DNA of 64,000 nt from Acidicapsa acidisoli (GCF_025685625.1 NZ_JAGSYI010000001.1:1178001-1242000), one strand, 5' to 3'. Counted from the first letter of the stretch, positions 52,456 to 62,610 are shown. Made by a program: numbers and translations. The notes: a model not told the origin generated them from the letters alone.

Positions 52456-55137
52456 ATGGACACACTGCGCACGCTCCTCAGCCGCATCGCATCTCTCTTC
52501 CGCAGTAGAAGGCTCGACTCCGAACTCGACGAGGAACTTCGCTGCCACATCGACCTGGCTGTCGAAGAGAATCTAGCCTCCGGCATGTCTCGCAAACAAG
52601 CCCGCACCACAGCCCTGCGCAGCCTCGGCGGCCTTGCGCAGACCCAGGCGCTGTACCGCACGCAACGGGGACTGCCCTGGGTGGATGCCATGATGCAGGA
52701 CCTCGGCTTTGCGGTGCGGACCTTGCGCAAAAATCCCGGCTTCACTCTCGTGGCCGTGCTCACACTGGCGCTTGGCATCGGCGGAAACACCGCGATGTTC
52801 TCAATCGTAAACGGCGTCCTGCTCAACCCGCTCCCGTTTCCCGAGCCGGACCGGCTTGTAACTCTCAGCGAGAGCAAGGCGAACTTCGCCCGCGGCTCGA
52901 TCTCCTATCCCAATTTTCTCGATTGGCAGAAGGAAAATCGCAGCTTTTCGGCAATGGCCACAGCGCGATTTTCAGCCTTCAGCCTTACCGGACGTGGAGA
53001 AGCCGAACAGGTCGAAGCGGAGTTTGTCTCGCCGGATTTCCTTCCCATTCTCGGGGTCCGGCCATTGTTGGGTCGTCTTATCGCAGCAGCGGATAACGAG
53101 GCCGGCTCCGGGCCGGTCGTGCTCATCAGCGAAGGCTTGTGGCGGCGCAAGTTCGACGCCGTGCCCAACATTCTCGGCCAATCCATCACGCTGGATGGCC
53201 GTGACTTTGCGATCATCGGCGTCATTCCTGCGAACTTCCACTTGCGCGTCCCCAGCTTTCGCGACCGGGATGTCTACGCTCCCATCCGGCGATGGACGAA
53301 TCCGCTGTTGATGGAGCGCGGCGCGGGCCTTGGTATGCACGGCATTGGGCGGCTCAAGCCGGGCGTGACTCTCGAACAGGCACGCGCCGACATGGAGCAG
53401 ATCAACCGCAGCCTGGCCGCGACTTACCCCGACGCGGACCATGGCATCGGCACCACGATCATTCCAATGAAAGAGGAGATGGTCGGCGATGTGCGCCTCT
53501 TCCTGCTCGTTCTGCTCGGGGCCGTCGGCTTTGTGCTTTTGCTTGCATGCGTCAATGTCGCAAGCCTGTTGCTGGCGCGTTCCGCGGCACGCAGTCGCGA
53601 ATTTGCAGTGCGCACGGCCCTCGGCGCAAGCCGCGGACGGGTCATTCAGCAGTTGCTCACGGAAAGCCTACTGCTCGGAATTGCGGCCGGAGCACTGGGG
53701 CTGCTTCCCGCCTTCTGGGGCACGCGAGCCGCACTCAAACTGTTGCCCGCCGCATTGCCGCGTGCCGAAGAGATCGGCCTCGACTTCCGCGTACTCGCCT
53801 TCACCACGGCAATTTCGCTGCTGACCGGGGTGCTGTTCGGCCTCATTCCAGCATTCAAGAGTTCGCAGACGAATCCGCATTCCGCACTGAAAGAAGGCAG
53901 TCGCAGTTCCGGCGGAAGCCATCATCGCGCTCTGGCGACATTTGTCGTGGCTGAAATGGCCATCACGCTGGTCCTGCTGATCGGCGCGGGACTGATGATT
54001 CGCAGCCTGACGCAATTGTGGAATGTCGATCCTGGATTCAATCCGCGCAATGTGTTCACCTTTGGCCTATCGCTGCCACCCAACTTCGAAGGCGCGTCTC
54101 CGGCCAAGATCCGCGCGGAGTTTCGCGCCATCAATGACCGCTTCGCCTCCATCCCTGGGGTTACAGGCGTCTCGCAGGCCTGGGGAGCGCTGCCGATGAA
54201 TGGGGAAGACGATCAGCTCTTTTGGCTCGAAGGCCAGCCCAAGCCGAAAAGCCAGAATGACATGAGCTGGTTCATCGATTACATCGTCGATCCCGACTAC
54301 CTGCGCATCATGCAAATTCCATTGCAGCGAGGCCGCTTCTTTACCCGGCAGGACGATGAGCACGCGCCGCTGGTTATCGTCGTCGATGAGGTATTTGCGC
54401 AGAAGTTCTTCCCAGGACAAGATGCAATCGGCAAACGCATTCATCTTGTCTATAACAGCGACAAACTGGCGCAGATCGTCGGAGTCGTCGGGCATGTCAA
54501 GCAATGGGGGCTTAGCTCGGACGATAAACAATCGCTTCGCGCGCAAGTCTATCTGCCCTGTATGCAGATGCCGGACGCCTTTATCGCCATGTCTCCATCA
54601 GCCTCAAGCGTGGTCGTACGCTACGAGGGTAGCCTGGCACGCGCATACGAATCCATCCGCAGCGCCAACCGGCAGATGAGCGCGCAGCAGGTTATCTACG
54701 GCGATCAGACGATGGAGAGCTTAGTCTCCGACTCGATCGCGGAGCGCCGCTTCGCCATGATCCTGCTGGGCGCGTTCGCCATGCTGGCGCTGCTGCTGGC
54801 CTGCATCGGTATCTACGGCGTAATGGCCTATCTCGTCTCCCAGCGCACGGCGGAAATCGGCATTCGCATGGCGCTCGGCGCACAGCGCGGAGACGTGCTT
54901 GCGCTCGTTCTATGGCGCGGCGCAAGACTGGCGCTGATCGGCGTAGGCCTCGGCATTGGAAGCGGCCTGGCGGTGACGCAGTTCATGCGCAGTCTGCTGT
55001 TTGAAGTGAGCCCCTACGATCCGGCAACCCTCGCAGGCGTAAGCCTGTTGCTGATCGCCGTGGCCTTCCTGGCGTGCCTGATTCCAGCTCGGCGCGCTGC
55101 TTCTGTCGACCCCATGCAAGCGCTGAGAACTGAATAG
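52456..55137 (+). CDS. duplicated ABC permease (ADOP family), first copy
   Basis: An 893-aa membrane protein in which two FtsX/MacB permease units are fused. An N-terminal segment of about 75 residues (LDSELDEELRCHIDLAVEE) is typical of the family; the first transmembrane helix is FTLVAVLTLALGIGGNTAMF near residue 95. Two periplasmic domains and two sets of three helices follow, with FAVRTALGASRGRV and AEIGIRMALGAQRGDV as the coupling motifs and PMQALRTE at the end. No ATPase is encoded nearby, hence the name orphan permease. ATG 52456 follows AAGGAG. Substrate unknown. Confidence 0.93.
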   Translation: MDTLRTLLSRIASLFRSRRLDSELDEELRCHIDLAVEENLASGMSRKQARTTALRSLGGLAQTQALYRTQRGLPWVDAMMQDLGFAVRTLRKNPGFTLVAVLTLALGIGGNTAMFSIVNGVLLNPLPFPEPDRLVTLSESKANFARGSISYPNFLDWQKENRSFSAMATARFSAFSLTGRGEAEQVEAEFVSPDFLPILGVRPLLGRLIAAADNEAGSGPVVLISEGLWRRKFDAVPNILGQSITLDGRDFAIIGVIPANFHLRVPSFRDRDVYAPIRRWTNPLLMERGAGLGMHGIGRLKPGVTLEQARADMEQINRSLAATYPDADHGIGTTIIPMKEEMVGDVRLFLLVLLGAVGFVLLLACVNVASLLLARSAARSREFAVRTALGASRGRVIQQLLTESLLLGIAAGALGLLPAFWGTRAALKLLPAALPRAEEIGLDFRVLAFTTAISLLTGVLFGLIPAFKSSQTNPHSALKEGSRSSGGSHHRALATFVVAEMAITLVLLIGAGLMIRSLTQLWNVDPGFNPRNVFTFGLSLPPNFEGASPAKIRAEFRAINDRFASIPGVTGVSQAWGALPMNGEDDQLFWLEGQPKPKSQNDMSWFIDYIVDPDYLRIMQIPLQRGRFFTRQDDEHAPLVIVVDEVFAQKFFPGQDAIGKRIHLVYNSDKLAQIVGVVGHVKQWGLSSDDKQSLRAQVYLPCMQMPDAFIAMSPSASSVVVRYEGSLARAYESIRSANRQMSAQQVIYGDQTMESLVSDSIAERRFAMILLGAFAMLALLLACIGIYGVMAYLVSQRTAEIGIRMALGAQRGDVLALVLWRGARLALIGVGLGIGSGLAVTQFMRSLLFEVSPYDPATLAGVSLLLIAVAFLACLIPARRAASVDPMQALRTE

Positions 55138-55146
55138 GAGCCTCGA

Positions 55147-57834
55147 TTGAAACCGCATCCACCACAACCACGAATAACAGACGCGCTCCGCACACTTTTC
55201 AGTCGGACCGCAGCCCACGTCCGCGAAAAGCGTCTCGATGACGAACTTGAAGAGGAATTGCGCTCGCATATCGATCTCGCAATCGAAGAGAATATGACCC
55301 TCGGGATGAGTCGCAAGGAAGCGCGAGCCGCAGCCCTGCGCAGCTTCGGCGGAGTCACGCAAATCAAAGAGCACTATCGCAATCAACGAGGGGTCCCAAT
55401 GCTGGAACAAGTCACCCAGGATATTCGCTTCGGATTTCGCCAGTTGCGCAAATCACCCGGATTCGCTATCACCGCCATTCTTACGCTGGCCCTCGGCGTG
55501 GGAGCCAATACGGCGATCTTCACGCTCATCGACTCCATCGTCCTGCGGCCCTTGCCATTCCCTCAGCAGGACCGGCTGATGTTCGTCTCCGCCGACAGTT
55601 TCTTCCCCAAAGGCTGGGTTCGCGCCCTCCAGCAAAACGCCCAATCTTTCGCGTCGATTTCCGCATATGGCGAAAATGCCGAATCCAACATAACCGGCGT
55701 CGACAGCGCGGAGCGCGTCTTTGGTTCGAGAATCACAGTCAATTCCTTCGATACGCTGGGCATCCATCCCGAGCTGGGCGGCTTCTTTACCGCCGACAAC
55801 GCCATCGAGGGCCAGGACCAGGTCGTCGTGTTGAGCCATGGCTACTGGCAGGAGCGCTTCGCAGGCTCTTCCGCCGTTCTCGGGCAAATCATCCGCATCG
55901 ACGGTGTCTCGCGCCGCATCGTCGGCGTCATGCCCGCTGGAGTTCATTTCCCCTACGCCGACACGCGCTTCGTCATCCCCGTGGCCTTCAAAGGAGGCGA
56001 CCCCATCGACCCGTGGCTGGGCTACGATCTGCGCGGCGTCGGCCGCCTCAAAGATGGCGTCGCGCCCGGCGCAGCTCAGGCCGAGCTGCGCCGCCTGCAT
56101 CCGCTTCTGTTGCCTCTCTTTCCCTGGCGCATGCCCGATACCTGGGTGTCGGACACCACCGTCGTTTCTCTGCTCGACCAGGTCGTCGGCGACACCCGTC
56201 CCCGGCTCATGCTGCTCTTCGCCGCCGTGGGCCTCGTGCTGCTCATCGCCTGCGCCAACGTAGCCAATCTAATGCTCGCCAAAGCCGCCTCCCGCGAGCG
56301 TGAAATGGCCATCCGCGGTGCGCTGGGCGCTTCCGGCAACCGCATCGTCTCGCAGCTCCTGATCGAGAGCATCCTCATTGGATTACTGGCCGGAATCACC
56401 GGCCTGGCCATCGCCTTCGCCACGCTGCGTGGCCTCACCCTTATACTGCCCACCGATACACCGCGTCTTGCCGACATAGGGCTGCATTGGCACGTCTTCC
56501 TTTTCGCAGGTGTGGCCTCCGTGCTCACCGGCGTCCTTTTTGGACTCGTGCCCGCGCTCAAAATGTCCTCGCCCGATCTGCAGCAGACTCTGCGCTCGGG
56601 CAGCCTCAGCGTCATCGGCAAGGGCGCAAGCTTCCGCGTCTCGATGGCTCTCGTCGTCGGCCAGATCGCCCTGTCGGTCGTCGTCATCACCACCGCCGGC
56701 CTGCTGCTGCACAGCCTCTATGGCCTGTCTCGCGTGAACCCAGGATTTGACACGAACCGGGTGATCACCGCCGAAGTCTCGCTTGACGCAACCGCCTGCA
56801 AGCAGACTGGCCGTTGCAAAAACTTCTTCAACGAAGTGGTCCGCCAGACGCAGGGCATTCTGGGCGTCGAATCCGCGGCCCTGGTTAGTTCCCTGCCCAT
56901 GAACGGCCTCGGCCTCAACTTCGTCTTCGACGCCGAGGGCCATCCCCGCCAGGCCCGCGAAGACGCGAATAAAGCCGCCGGGCGCACCGTCTCCACCGGT
57001 TACATCCCGCTGATCGGCCTCCACCTGCTGCGTGGCCGGCTGCTCACCGACGCCGACCAGACCGGAACCTCCCGCGCCGTGGTCGTCAATCAGCGTCTCG
57101 CAGAAACTCTCTGGCCCAACCAGGACCCGATCGGCAAACACCTCGAATGGGTCAACGATGAGAGAACACCGGCTACCTTTGACGTCAACATCGCCTCCAT
57201 CGTGGTCGGCGTGGTGAGCAACACCCACCATGACGACCTGCAGGCCGCCTTCGACGACGAGGTCTACCTGCCCCTGACTCAGGCCCGCGAAGAGCCCTCC
57301 ATGAGCATCCTGCTGCGTTCCCCGCTGCCCGCCTCTCAGCTCACATCCTTGCTGCGCAAAACAGTGGCATCGATCGATCCGTACGCGCCCGTCACCCGCG
57401 TCCGCACCCTCAACGAAGTGGTTGCGTCTTCCGTATCCGCGACCCGCGCGCTCACAGTGCTGCTGCTCGGCTTCGGCGCGCTCGCCGTTGGAGTAGGCGC
57501 AGTCGGCGTCTACAGCCTCATCGCTTACATCGTGAACTGGCGCACCCGCGAGATCGGCATTCGCCTCGCTCTCGGCGCTTCCAAATGGGGAATTCTGAGC
57601 CTCGTCTTCCGGCAAAGCATGATTCTGAGCACCCTGGGGTCGGCGCTGGGACTTGGCATCGCTCTCGCCGCCGCGCGCCTGCTGCGCAGCTTCCTCTTTG
57701 AGGTCAGCCCACTGGACCCGGTTACCTTTTGCGCCGTGCCTTTGCTGATGCTTGTGCTTGCCCTTGTAGCTGCCTGGGTTCCTGCGCGAAGAGCCGCATC
57801 GATCGACCCGATGCACGCCCTCCGGTCAGAGTAG
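55147..57834 (+). CDS. duplicated ABC permease (ADOP family), second copy
   Basis: An 895-aa protein with the same plan as its upstream neighbour: LDDELEEELRSHIDLAIEEN at the N-terminus, a first helix in FAITAILTLALGVGANTAIF, coupling motifs REMAIRGALGASGNRI and REIGIRLALGASKWGI, and PMHALRSE at the end. It starts with TTG 55147, 9 bp after the first copy stops; AGGAG overlaps that stop. The two proteins are clearly paralogous, probably from an old tandem duplication, and may form a heterodimer. Confidence 0.92.
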   Translation: MKPHPPQPRITDALRTLFSRTAAHVREKRLDDELEEELRSHIDLAIEENMTLGMSRKEARAAALRSFGGVTQIKEHYRNQRGVPMLEQVTQDIRFGFRQLRKSPGFAITAILTLALGVGANTAIFTLIDSIVLRPLPFPQQDRLMFVSADSFFPKGWVRALQQNAQSFASISAYGENAESNITGVDSAERVFGSRITVNSFDTLGIHPELGGFFTADNAIEGQDQVVVLSHGYWQERFAGSSAVLGQIIRIDGVSRRIVGVMPAGVHFPYADTRFVIPVAFKGGDPIDPWLGYDLRGVGRLKDGVAPGAAQAELRRLHPLLLPLFPWRMPDTWVSDTTVVSLLDQVVGDTRPRLMLLFAAVGLVLLIACANVANLMLAKAASREREMAIRGALGASGNRIVSQLLIESILIGLLAGITGLAIAFATLRGLTLILPTDTPRLADIGLHWHVFLFAGVASVLTGVLFGLVPALKMSSPDLQQTLRSGSLSVIGKGASFRVSMALVVGQIALSVVVITTAGLLLHSLYGLSRVNPGFDTNRVITAEVSLDATACKQTGRCKNFFNEVVRQTQGILGVESAALVSSLPMNGLGLNFVFDAEGHPRQAREDANKAAGRTVSTGYIPLIGLHLLRGRLLTDADQTGTSRAVVVNQRLAETLWPNQDPIGKHLEWVNDERTPATFDVNIASIVVGVVSNTHHDDLQAAFDDEVYLPLTQAREEPSMSILLRSPLPASQLTSLLRKTVASIDPYAPVTRVRTLNEVVASSVSATRALTVLLLGFGALAVGVGAVGVYSLIAYIVNWRTREIGIRLALGASKWGILSLVFRQSMILSTLGSALGLGIALAAARLLRSFLFEVSPLDPVTFCAVPLLMLVLALVAAWVPARRAASIDPMHALRSE

Positions 57835-57901
57835 GAATTCGACCGCAAACACTCTGCGGGTACGCATTTTTGCAAAGATGTTGAGGACAATCCACATCGG
57901 A

Positions 57902-58702
57902 TTATCGGCCAATCGTCCGCTCGGCGAGAGCCAGTACATGGCCGTTTTTCCGGTCGATCTGGAAGACGACCAATCTCATCGCGCCAGTCGTTCCCGGCTG
58001 GCTGGCAGCGGAAGCCTTCATAGTGAAGGTGCGGCCATCCACGGCTCCTCTCGCCATCTCCTGCATCACACGCACCACCGCGACATGACGCAGATTGCGT
58101 CCGGAGTTCTCGCCTCGCAATACGGAAGACTGCGCAGAGTCGAGCGCCAGCGCTGCAATAAGCGTCTTTCCGGAATCCGCATCCCCGCCATCGACCGAGA
58201 AACGAACGCTTCCGCTGTCCCATTGAGCATCCGCGATGCTCAGCGGGATCTTGGGCGCGGCCGCCGCGCGGGCGATCGCTGTATCCAGCTCGCGCTCGTG
58301 GCTGCCGACGATCTGGGCCGCGCCATCGACGACCGCCTGCGGCGTATACACGTCATCCAATCCAAATCGCCCCGCATACTCCTGCTGACGCTGGGTGATC
58401 GACTCCAGCGAAAAGGGGTCGCGCCAGCCCTGATGATCCCAATACGTCACGTGCTCGCTCAGAACGATCACCTCTGCGCCGGGTACAGACTGCGTCGCAT
58501 CCAGTTTGGCCAGAAGCGCGTCCGCCGGAGGACAGCTCGAGCATCCTTCAGAGGTAAACAGCTCTACCAGAACTGGTTGCCTGGTGCCGGATGCCGCTGC
58601 AACCGCCGTTTGTCGAGCTGAGAAGCCAACCGCCGCAACCGTGGCGACCACTACCAAAGCCAGCCCCAGCCACCCGGATGAGTTGAACCGAATCTTGCGC
58701 AT
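57902..58702 (-). CDS. DUF1223 thioredoxin-like secreted protein
   Basis: A 266-aa exported protein with a hydrophobic N-terminal anchor or signal (residues 8-32). The family signature VELFTSEGCSSCPPADALL is near residue 46 and holds a CxxC pair of thioredoxin-like type; WDHQGWRDPFS and a later TPQAVVDG are also conserved. DUF1223 proteins are thought to have redox or chaperone-like roles in the periplasm, but none is well characterised. It is divergent from the M23 peptidase gene and convergent with the second ADOP gene. Confidence 0.88.
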   Translation of the reverse strand: MRKIRFNSSGWLGLALVVVATVAAVGFSARQTAVAAASGTRQPVLVELFTSEGCSSCPPADALLAKLDATQSVPGAEVIVLSEHVTYWDHQGWRDPFSLESITQRQQEYAGRFGLDDVYTPQAVVDGAAQIVGSHERELDTAIARAAAAPKIPLSIADAQWDSGSVRFSVDGGDADSGKTLIAALALDSAQSSVLRGENSGRNLRHVAVVRVMQEMARGAVDGRTFTMKASAASQPGTTGAMRLVVFQIDRKNGHVLALAERTIGR

Positions 58703-58774
58703 ACATCCTTGAGAGTCCGCGAGGCGCGAGCAAGTTACAAGCGCATGCCGGCGACAGCCGCTATCCTGATTGGA

Positions 58775-59674
58775 ATGCTACGCCGCATTCCCAAATTTTT
58801 CCTGCTGCTGCTCATGACTTTGTGCGCGGGAGCCGCTTCGTCGTCGCGGGCGCTTGCTCCGAATGTCACCCTGACGCCAGCCATCGTCGAGTCCGGTTCT
58901 CCGGAACTGATCCGACTCCACACACCGGACACAATTGTGAGGGTGGAGGGGGAATGGCTCGGCCGTAAACTGGAATTCTTCCCAAACCGCGACCATAGCG
59001 CCTGGTTTGCGCTCGCTGGGGTCGATGTCGAGGCTCCGGCTGGTTCATCCGAACTGAAAATCACCGAATTCACCGGGACAGGCAGAGATGCGTTATCGCA
59101 CGATTTTTCCACAACCGTCCCCATCCACCCCGCGCACTACCGGACAAGCTCCATTACGGTTGAACCAAAATTCGTCGAACCCGGCCCCGAGGAGCGCAAA
59201 GAGATCGAAGCCGACAGCAAAGCCAAACAAGCAGCCTTCGCTACCACCGCAGACAAACCCCTATGGTCCGGTAGCTTCCTGGCTCCGGTGAAGGCTCAAC
59301 CGACAGACAGCTTCGGCACGCGAAGAACCTTCAACGGCAAGCTGGCCAGCATTCACAAAGGCACAGATTTTCGCGCCGCGTCAGGAACGCCAGTCCATGC
59401 CGGAAACTCGGGCACGGTTATCCTCGCTCAGCACCTCTATTTTGAAGGCAACTGCGTCATGATCGACCACGGCCTTGGCCTGATTTCGATTTCAATGCAT
59501 CTGTCGCGTATCGACGTAAAGCCCGGTCAGCATGTATCGCGCGGCCAACAGGTAGGGCTAAGTGGCGCGACGGGCCGGGTGACCGGACCGCACCTGCACT
59601 GGGCTATCCGCTGGCAAGGCGCCATGCTCGACCCGGCCAAGCTGCTGCGCCTGAATCTGTCGCAGGTTCGCTGA
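58775..59674 (+). CDS. secreted M23-family metallopeptidase
   Basis: A 299-aa exported endopeptidase acting on peptidoglycan cross-links. A signal peptide covers residues 1-24. The C-terminal LytM domain has the zinc ligands in IHKGTDFRA (His, Asp) and GPHLHWAIRW (HxH), with the catalytic His in ISMHLSRIDVKPG. The N-terminal ~150 residues form a beta-rich domain. I prefer ATG 58775 since the signal peptide begins MLRRIPKFF; ATG 58745 is possible. All catalytic residues are present, so it should be active. Confidence 0.9.
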   Translation: MLRRIPKFFLLLLMTLCAGAASSSRALAPNVTLTPAIVESGSPELIRLHTPDTIVRVEGEWLGRKLEFFPNRDHSAWFALAGVDVEAPAGSSELKITEFTGTGRDALSHDFSTTVPIHPAHYRTSSITVEPKFVEPGPEERKEIEADSKAKQAAFATTADKPLWSGSFLAPVKAQPTDSFGTRRTFNGKLASIHKGTDFRAASGTPVHAGNSGTVILAQHLYFEGNCVMIDHGLGLISISMHLSRIDVKPGQHVSRGQQVGLSGATGRVTGPHLHWAIRWQGAMLDPAKLLRLNLSQVR

Positions 59675-59692
59675 CAGACAGGCGCGAAACAA

Positions 59693-59848
59693 CTAACTGG
59701 CGGCTACGTGGCAGGTTCGCCGCAGCCACAGAATGATCGAATAAAGCTCCTGAGTGGGCAAGGCGGTGGCTGCTTCCAGCGCCGCCCCGCCCACGCCAAG
59801 CAACACGATCAGATCCGGCAACAACGCAATACTGAAATGCGAATTCAT
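59693..59848 (-). CDS. possible small hydrophobic protein (51 aa)
   Basis: A 51-aa open frame starting with ATG and preceded by GGAG at a spacing of 5-6 bases. The product starts MNSHFSIALLPDLIVLLGVG and has one probable membrane helix (about residues 5-24) and a basic, Cys-containing tail (LRRTCH). It is convergent with the M23 gene, 18 bp apart. The good ribosome site and hydrophobic content make it plausible; there is no homology evidence. Confidence 0.35.
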   Translation of the reverse strand: MNSHFSIALLPDLIVLLGVGGAALEAATALPTQELYSIILWLRRTCHVAAS

Positions 59849-59971
59849 CGCTTCTCCGTCACCGGCAGCTCTCCGGATGCCGTAGCATGGGGCTGCCTCT
59901 ACCGGTAGTGTGGTGCGAGAGCGAATTTCGTTACAGATCCGCGTTACAGATTTACAGCAATGAACTGCGAT

Positions 59972-61273
59972 TTACCGCGAAGCCAGCTCTTCTTCAACCG
60001 GAGTAGCAGGGTTTTCGGCCGTTGCCATCGCGACGCTGCTCGCCTCTTCGCGAAGCGCCTTGAATGCCCGGTACACAAACGACCCAAGATACCAGCCATC
60101 GATGTATTGAAACGGCGTTTCGCCGGTCGTGTAGTGGCCACACGGCAGCACCCGGCGCTCGAAATCTATCCCATGCTCGTGGAACGATTTCACCACCTGC
60201 AACGAATACTCCAGTGGGAAGGTCAGATCGTATTGCGCATAAATCAGCAAGACCTTCTTTGCAAATTCCGCCGCGTTCCCTGTTCGCGGATCACGCGAAC
60301 TATGACCGGCAAATTTGGAGTAGTAGTTCACCGGGCTTGCCCCTGCCCACAGCGCTCGTACCCGATCCTGCGTGAGCCCAGCCTCTTCCAACGCCTGACG
60401 AATATGCCGCGTGCTCTGCCCCGCCCAAACCACATCGCCAACCGCCGCTGAAGCGTGATTGAAGGCATTCACCCGCAGCCGCCGGTCGTGCGCGCTGGCT
60501 AGAAATCCGTAAGCGCTGCCCAGGCTCGTCCCCAGCACGCCAAACAGCTCGTATCCTTGTCCTTCAAGCCAATCGAGGCAGCATCGAATATCCACTACCG
60601 CCTGCCGGACCGCCGAAAGCGTCCGGCCGACATTCGCGCTCACCGCGTAATCGGATCGTTCCAGCTCCGAGGGGCGTCGAATATCGTGATACGGCTTCGA
60701 CAACCGCAACGCCGAGATGCCAAACCGGTTGAAGAGCGAACAGAGAGCGTTATGGCTGAAAGCGTCCGCATTCCACTGCGGCATGACGATCATGGCCTGT
60801 TTTGGCTTGCCTTCCTGTTTTTTAGGATCAGCCGGATACCAGCGGGCGTTCACCAGGTCGTTTTCAGCGTAGGGCGTCCGCTCGGGTGAGGTAAATCGCA
60901 GAAATTGCGCCCGCGGCAGTTTACCCTGCGCTGCCAGATTCCTCAGCCGGGCATCCCGATCCAGCGTCTCCGGCCGCACGTTGGTCGGAAACAGCATCGG
61001 ATGCCGTTCCTCGAGCCGGAAATCCTTGGGAGTGTCGTAGGCAAAAAACCGGTCGCTGTCTGCCAGGATCGCCTCGTTGACCGCGACCATCGCCGCTTCG
61101 CCTTCGCCCGCAGCCTCCATACGCTCGACGTGCCCGGTTAACCCGGTTTCGTCGAGAAACGGACGCAGCCAGTCGAAGCCCCACTCCAGGGGGCGCACCA
61201 CGCGATTTTCGTCGCGTGTTGTCAGCCGCGTTTCCCAGCTATACATCCAGCGCGCGTACAGTTCTTTGACCAT
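59972..61273 (-). CDS. alpha/beta hydrolase, ABHD18-like
   Basis: A 433-aa hydrolase. The N-terminal WMYSWETRLTTRDENR, RPLEWGFDWL and the later MPQWNADAFSHNALC belong to the ABHD18-type (Abhydrolase_4-like) family. The nucleophile elbow is GVLGTSLGSAYGF, giving the GxSxG Ser, and late ALLIYAQYDLTFPLEYS-like and PCGHYTTGETPF segments provide the Asp and His. No signal peptide is seen, so it is cytoplasmic. Substrate unknown. It is upstream of nothing related; alr follows upstream on the same strand. Confidence 0.86.
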   Translation of the reverse strand: MVKELYARWMYSWETRLTTRDENRVVRPLEWGFDWLRPFLDETGLTGHVERMEAAGEGEAAMVAVNEAILADSDRFFAYDTPKDFRLEERHPMLFPTNVRPETLDRDARLRNLAAQGKLPRAQFLRFTSPERTPYAENDLVNARWYPADPKKQEGKPKQAMIVMPQWNADAFSHNALCSLFNRFGISALRLSKPYHDIRRPSELERSDYAVSANVGRTLSAVRQAVVDIRCCLDWLEGQGYELFGVLGTSLGSAYGFLASAHDRRLRVNAFNHASAAVGDVVWAGQSTRHIRQALEEAGLTQDRVRALWAGASPVNYYSKFAGHSSRDPRTGNAAEFAKKVLLIYAQYDLTFPLEYSLQVVKSFHEHGIDFERRVLPCGHYTTGETPFQYIDGWYLGSFVYRAFKALREEASSVAMATAENPATPVEEELASR

Positions 61274-61377
61274 TGTCTATGCCAAGTTTACCAGCGGCGG
61301 TATCGCATCCAAATCAACGTGCGAAGGCACTGCCAACTCAGCTTGGATGTTCCGAATAGCCCAATCGGTTCAGCCGC

Positions 61378-62610
61378 TTAAGCACTTATCTGCTCAACCC
61401 CCTTAATCCGCTTGGCCCGCGCCGCAATCGAAGTAAATATCTCCCAGGGAATCGTCCCGGCCCATCGCGCGTGCTCCTCAGCCGTAATCGACTCCGCGCC
61501 CTGCTGCCCCAGCAAAACCACCTCGTCGCCTGCGACTACGCCGGAAATCTCGGTAACATCGACCACCGCCTGGTCCATTGAAATCCGTCCGACAATCGGC
61601 GCGCGCTGACCGCCGATCAGCACCGCGCCGCGATTCGAAAGCGCGCGATTCAGTCCGTCGGCATAGCCCACAGCAAGCAGCGCTAGCCGCATCGGTTCCG
61701 TCGCCACAAAGGTTCCGTTGTATCCAACCACGCGTCCTGCTTCCACCGAACGCACGCTGACCACCCGCGTCTTCCACTCCAACACGCGCCGCAGCTTGCC
61801 GCGCAGTTCCGACACGACCTCCGGCTCATCCGGAACAAACTCGGGCGCGAGGCCATAGAGCGCGAGCCCCGGCCGCGCCATCGCCTTCATTCCAAACCGG
61901 TCACAGATCGACAGCAGTTCACGCGGCACGATACCGGCCAGCACCGCCGCTGAATTCCCCACATTTAGCCATTCCGGCTTCAAACCGGCCGCTAAAACTC
62001 GCTCGACCATCCGGGCCGTCAATTCGAGTTGCTCCCGCGTAGCCTCGCCATCGCTCTCATCCGCGGCATACAGGTGCGTCATCAAGCCGCCTACCCGAAG
62101 CGCGGAACGTCCATCCAGAAACCGTGCCAGAATCGCATCCAACTCCCCGGTTCCAACGCCCTGCCGGCTCATTCCCGTATCCAGTTCCAGATGCACGGGC
62201 ACGGTACCTGCTTCGCACCCCACAGCTCTCGCGGCAGCCTCCAGCTCGTCCAGCTGCCAACCCTGCCAGACCACGGCGGTAAGGCGATGCGCCATTACAT
62301 CCGCGCTCTGCCCAGGGAACGGGCCGCCGATCACCAGAATTTCCGGCTCCGCGACCCCGGCTTCGGCACAAAACTTCCGCGTGGCAACGCCCTCCTCGAC
62401 CGAAGTCACCCCGAGCCATCGCGCACCGGCTTGCACCGCCGCTGGTGCGCACAGCGCCAATCCATGCCCGTAGGCATCCGCTTTTACAATCGCAAGCAAC
62501 TCCACGGGCCGAGCGTCGGCCGCGTCTGCTGCACTACTCTGAACGAGAACCTGATAGTTGTTTTGGAAGGAGCCGGTCGAGATCTCGACCCAGCAAGGGC
62601 GACTATTCAT
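61378..62610 (-). CDS. alr: alanine racemase
   Basis: A 410-aa PLP enzyme making D-alanine for peptidoglycan. The PLP-lysine motif LLAIVKADAYGHG is near residue 40, the base tyrosine is in VVGYNGTFVA (the TYG-type region), and GRISMDQAVVDVTEI is the conserved domain-2 stretch. Its length is slightly above the usual 360-380 residues. The gene precedes the ABHD18-like gene on the same strand. Confidence 0.94.
   Translation of the reverse strand: MNSRPCWVEISTGSFQNNYQVLVQSSAADAADARPVELLAIVKADAYGHGLALCAPAAVQAGARWLGVTSVEEGVATRKFCAEAGVAEPEILVIGGPFPGQSADVMAHRLTAVVWQGWQLDELEAAARAVGCEAGTVPVHLELDTGMSRQGVGTGELDAILARFLDGRSALRVGGLMTHLYAADESDGEATREQLELTARMVERVLAAGLKPEWLNVGNSAAVLAGIVPRELLSICDRFGMKAMARPGLALYGLAPEFVPDEPEVVSELRGKLRRVLEWKTRVVSVRSVEAGRVVGYNGTFVATEPMRLALLAVGYADGLNRALSNRGAVLIGGQRAPIVGRISMDQAVVDVTEISGVVAGDEVVLLGQQGAESITAEEHARWAGTIPWEIFTSIAARAKRIKGVEQISA

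Noticed and set aside
56383-57816. 477-aa open frame on the minus strand inside the second ADOP gene
   Set aside because: Antisense to a clear permease, low-complexity composition, no family.
59708-59908. 66-aa plus-strand frame after the M23 gene
   Set aside because: The opposite-strand 51-aa frame has a better ribosome site and more protein-like composition.
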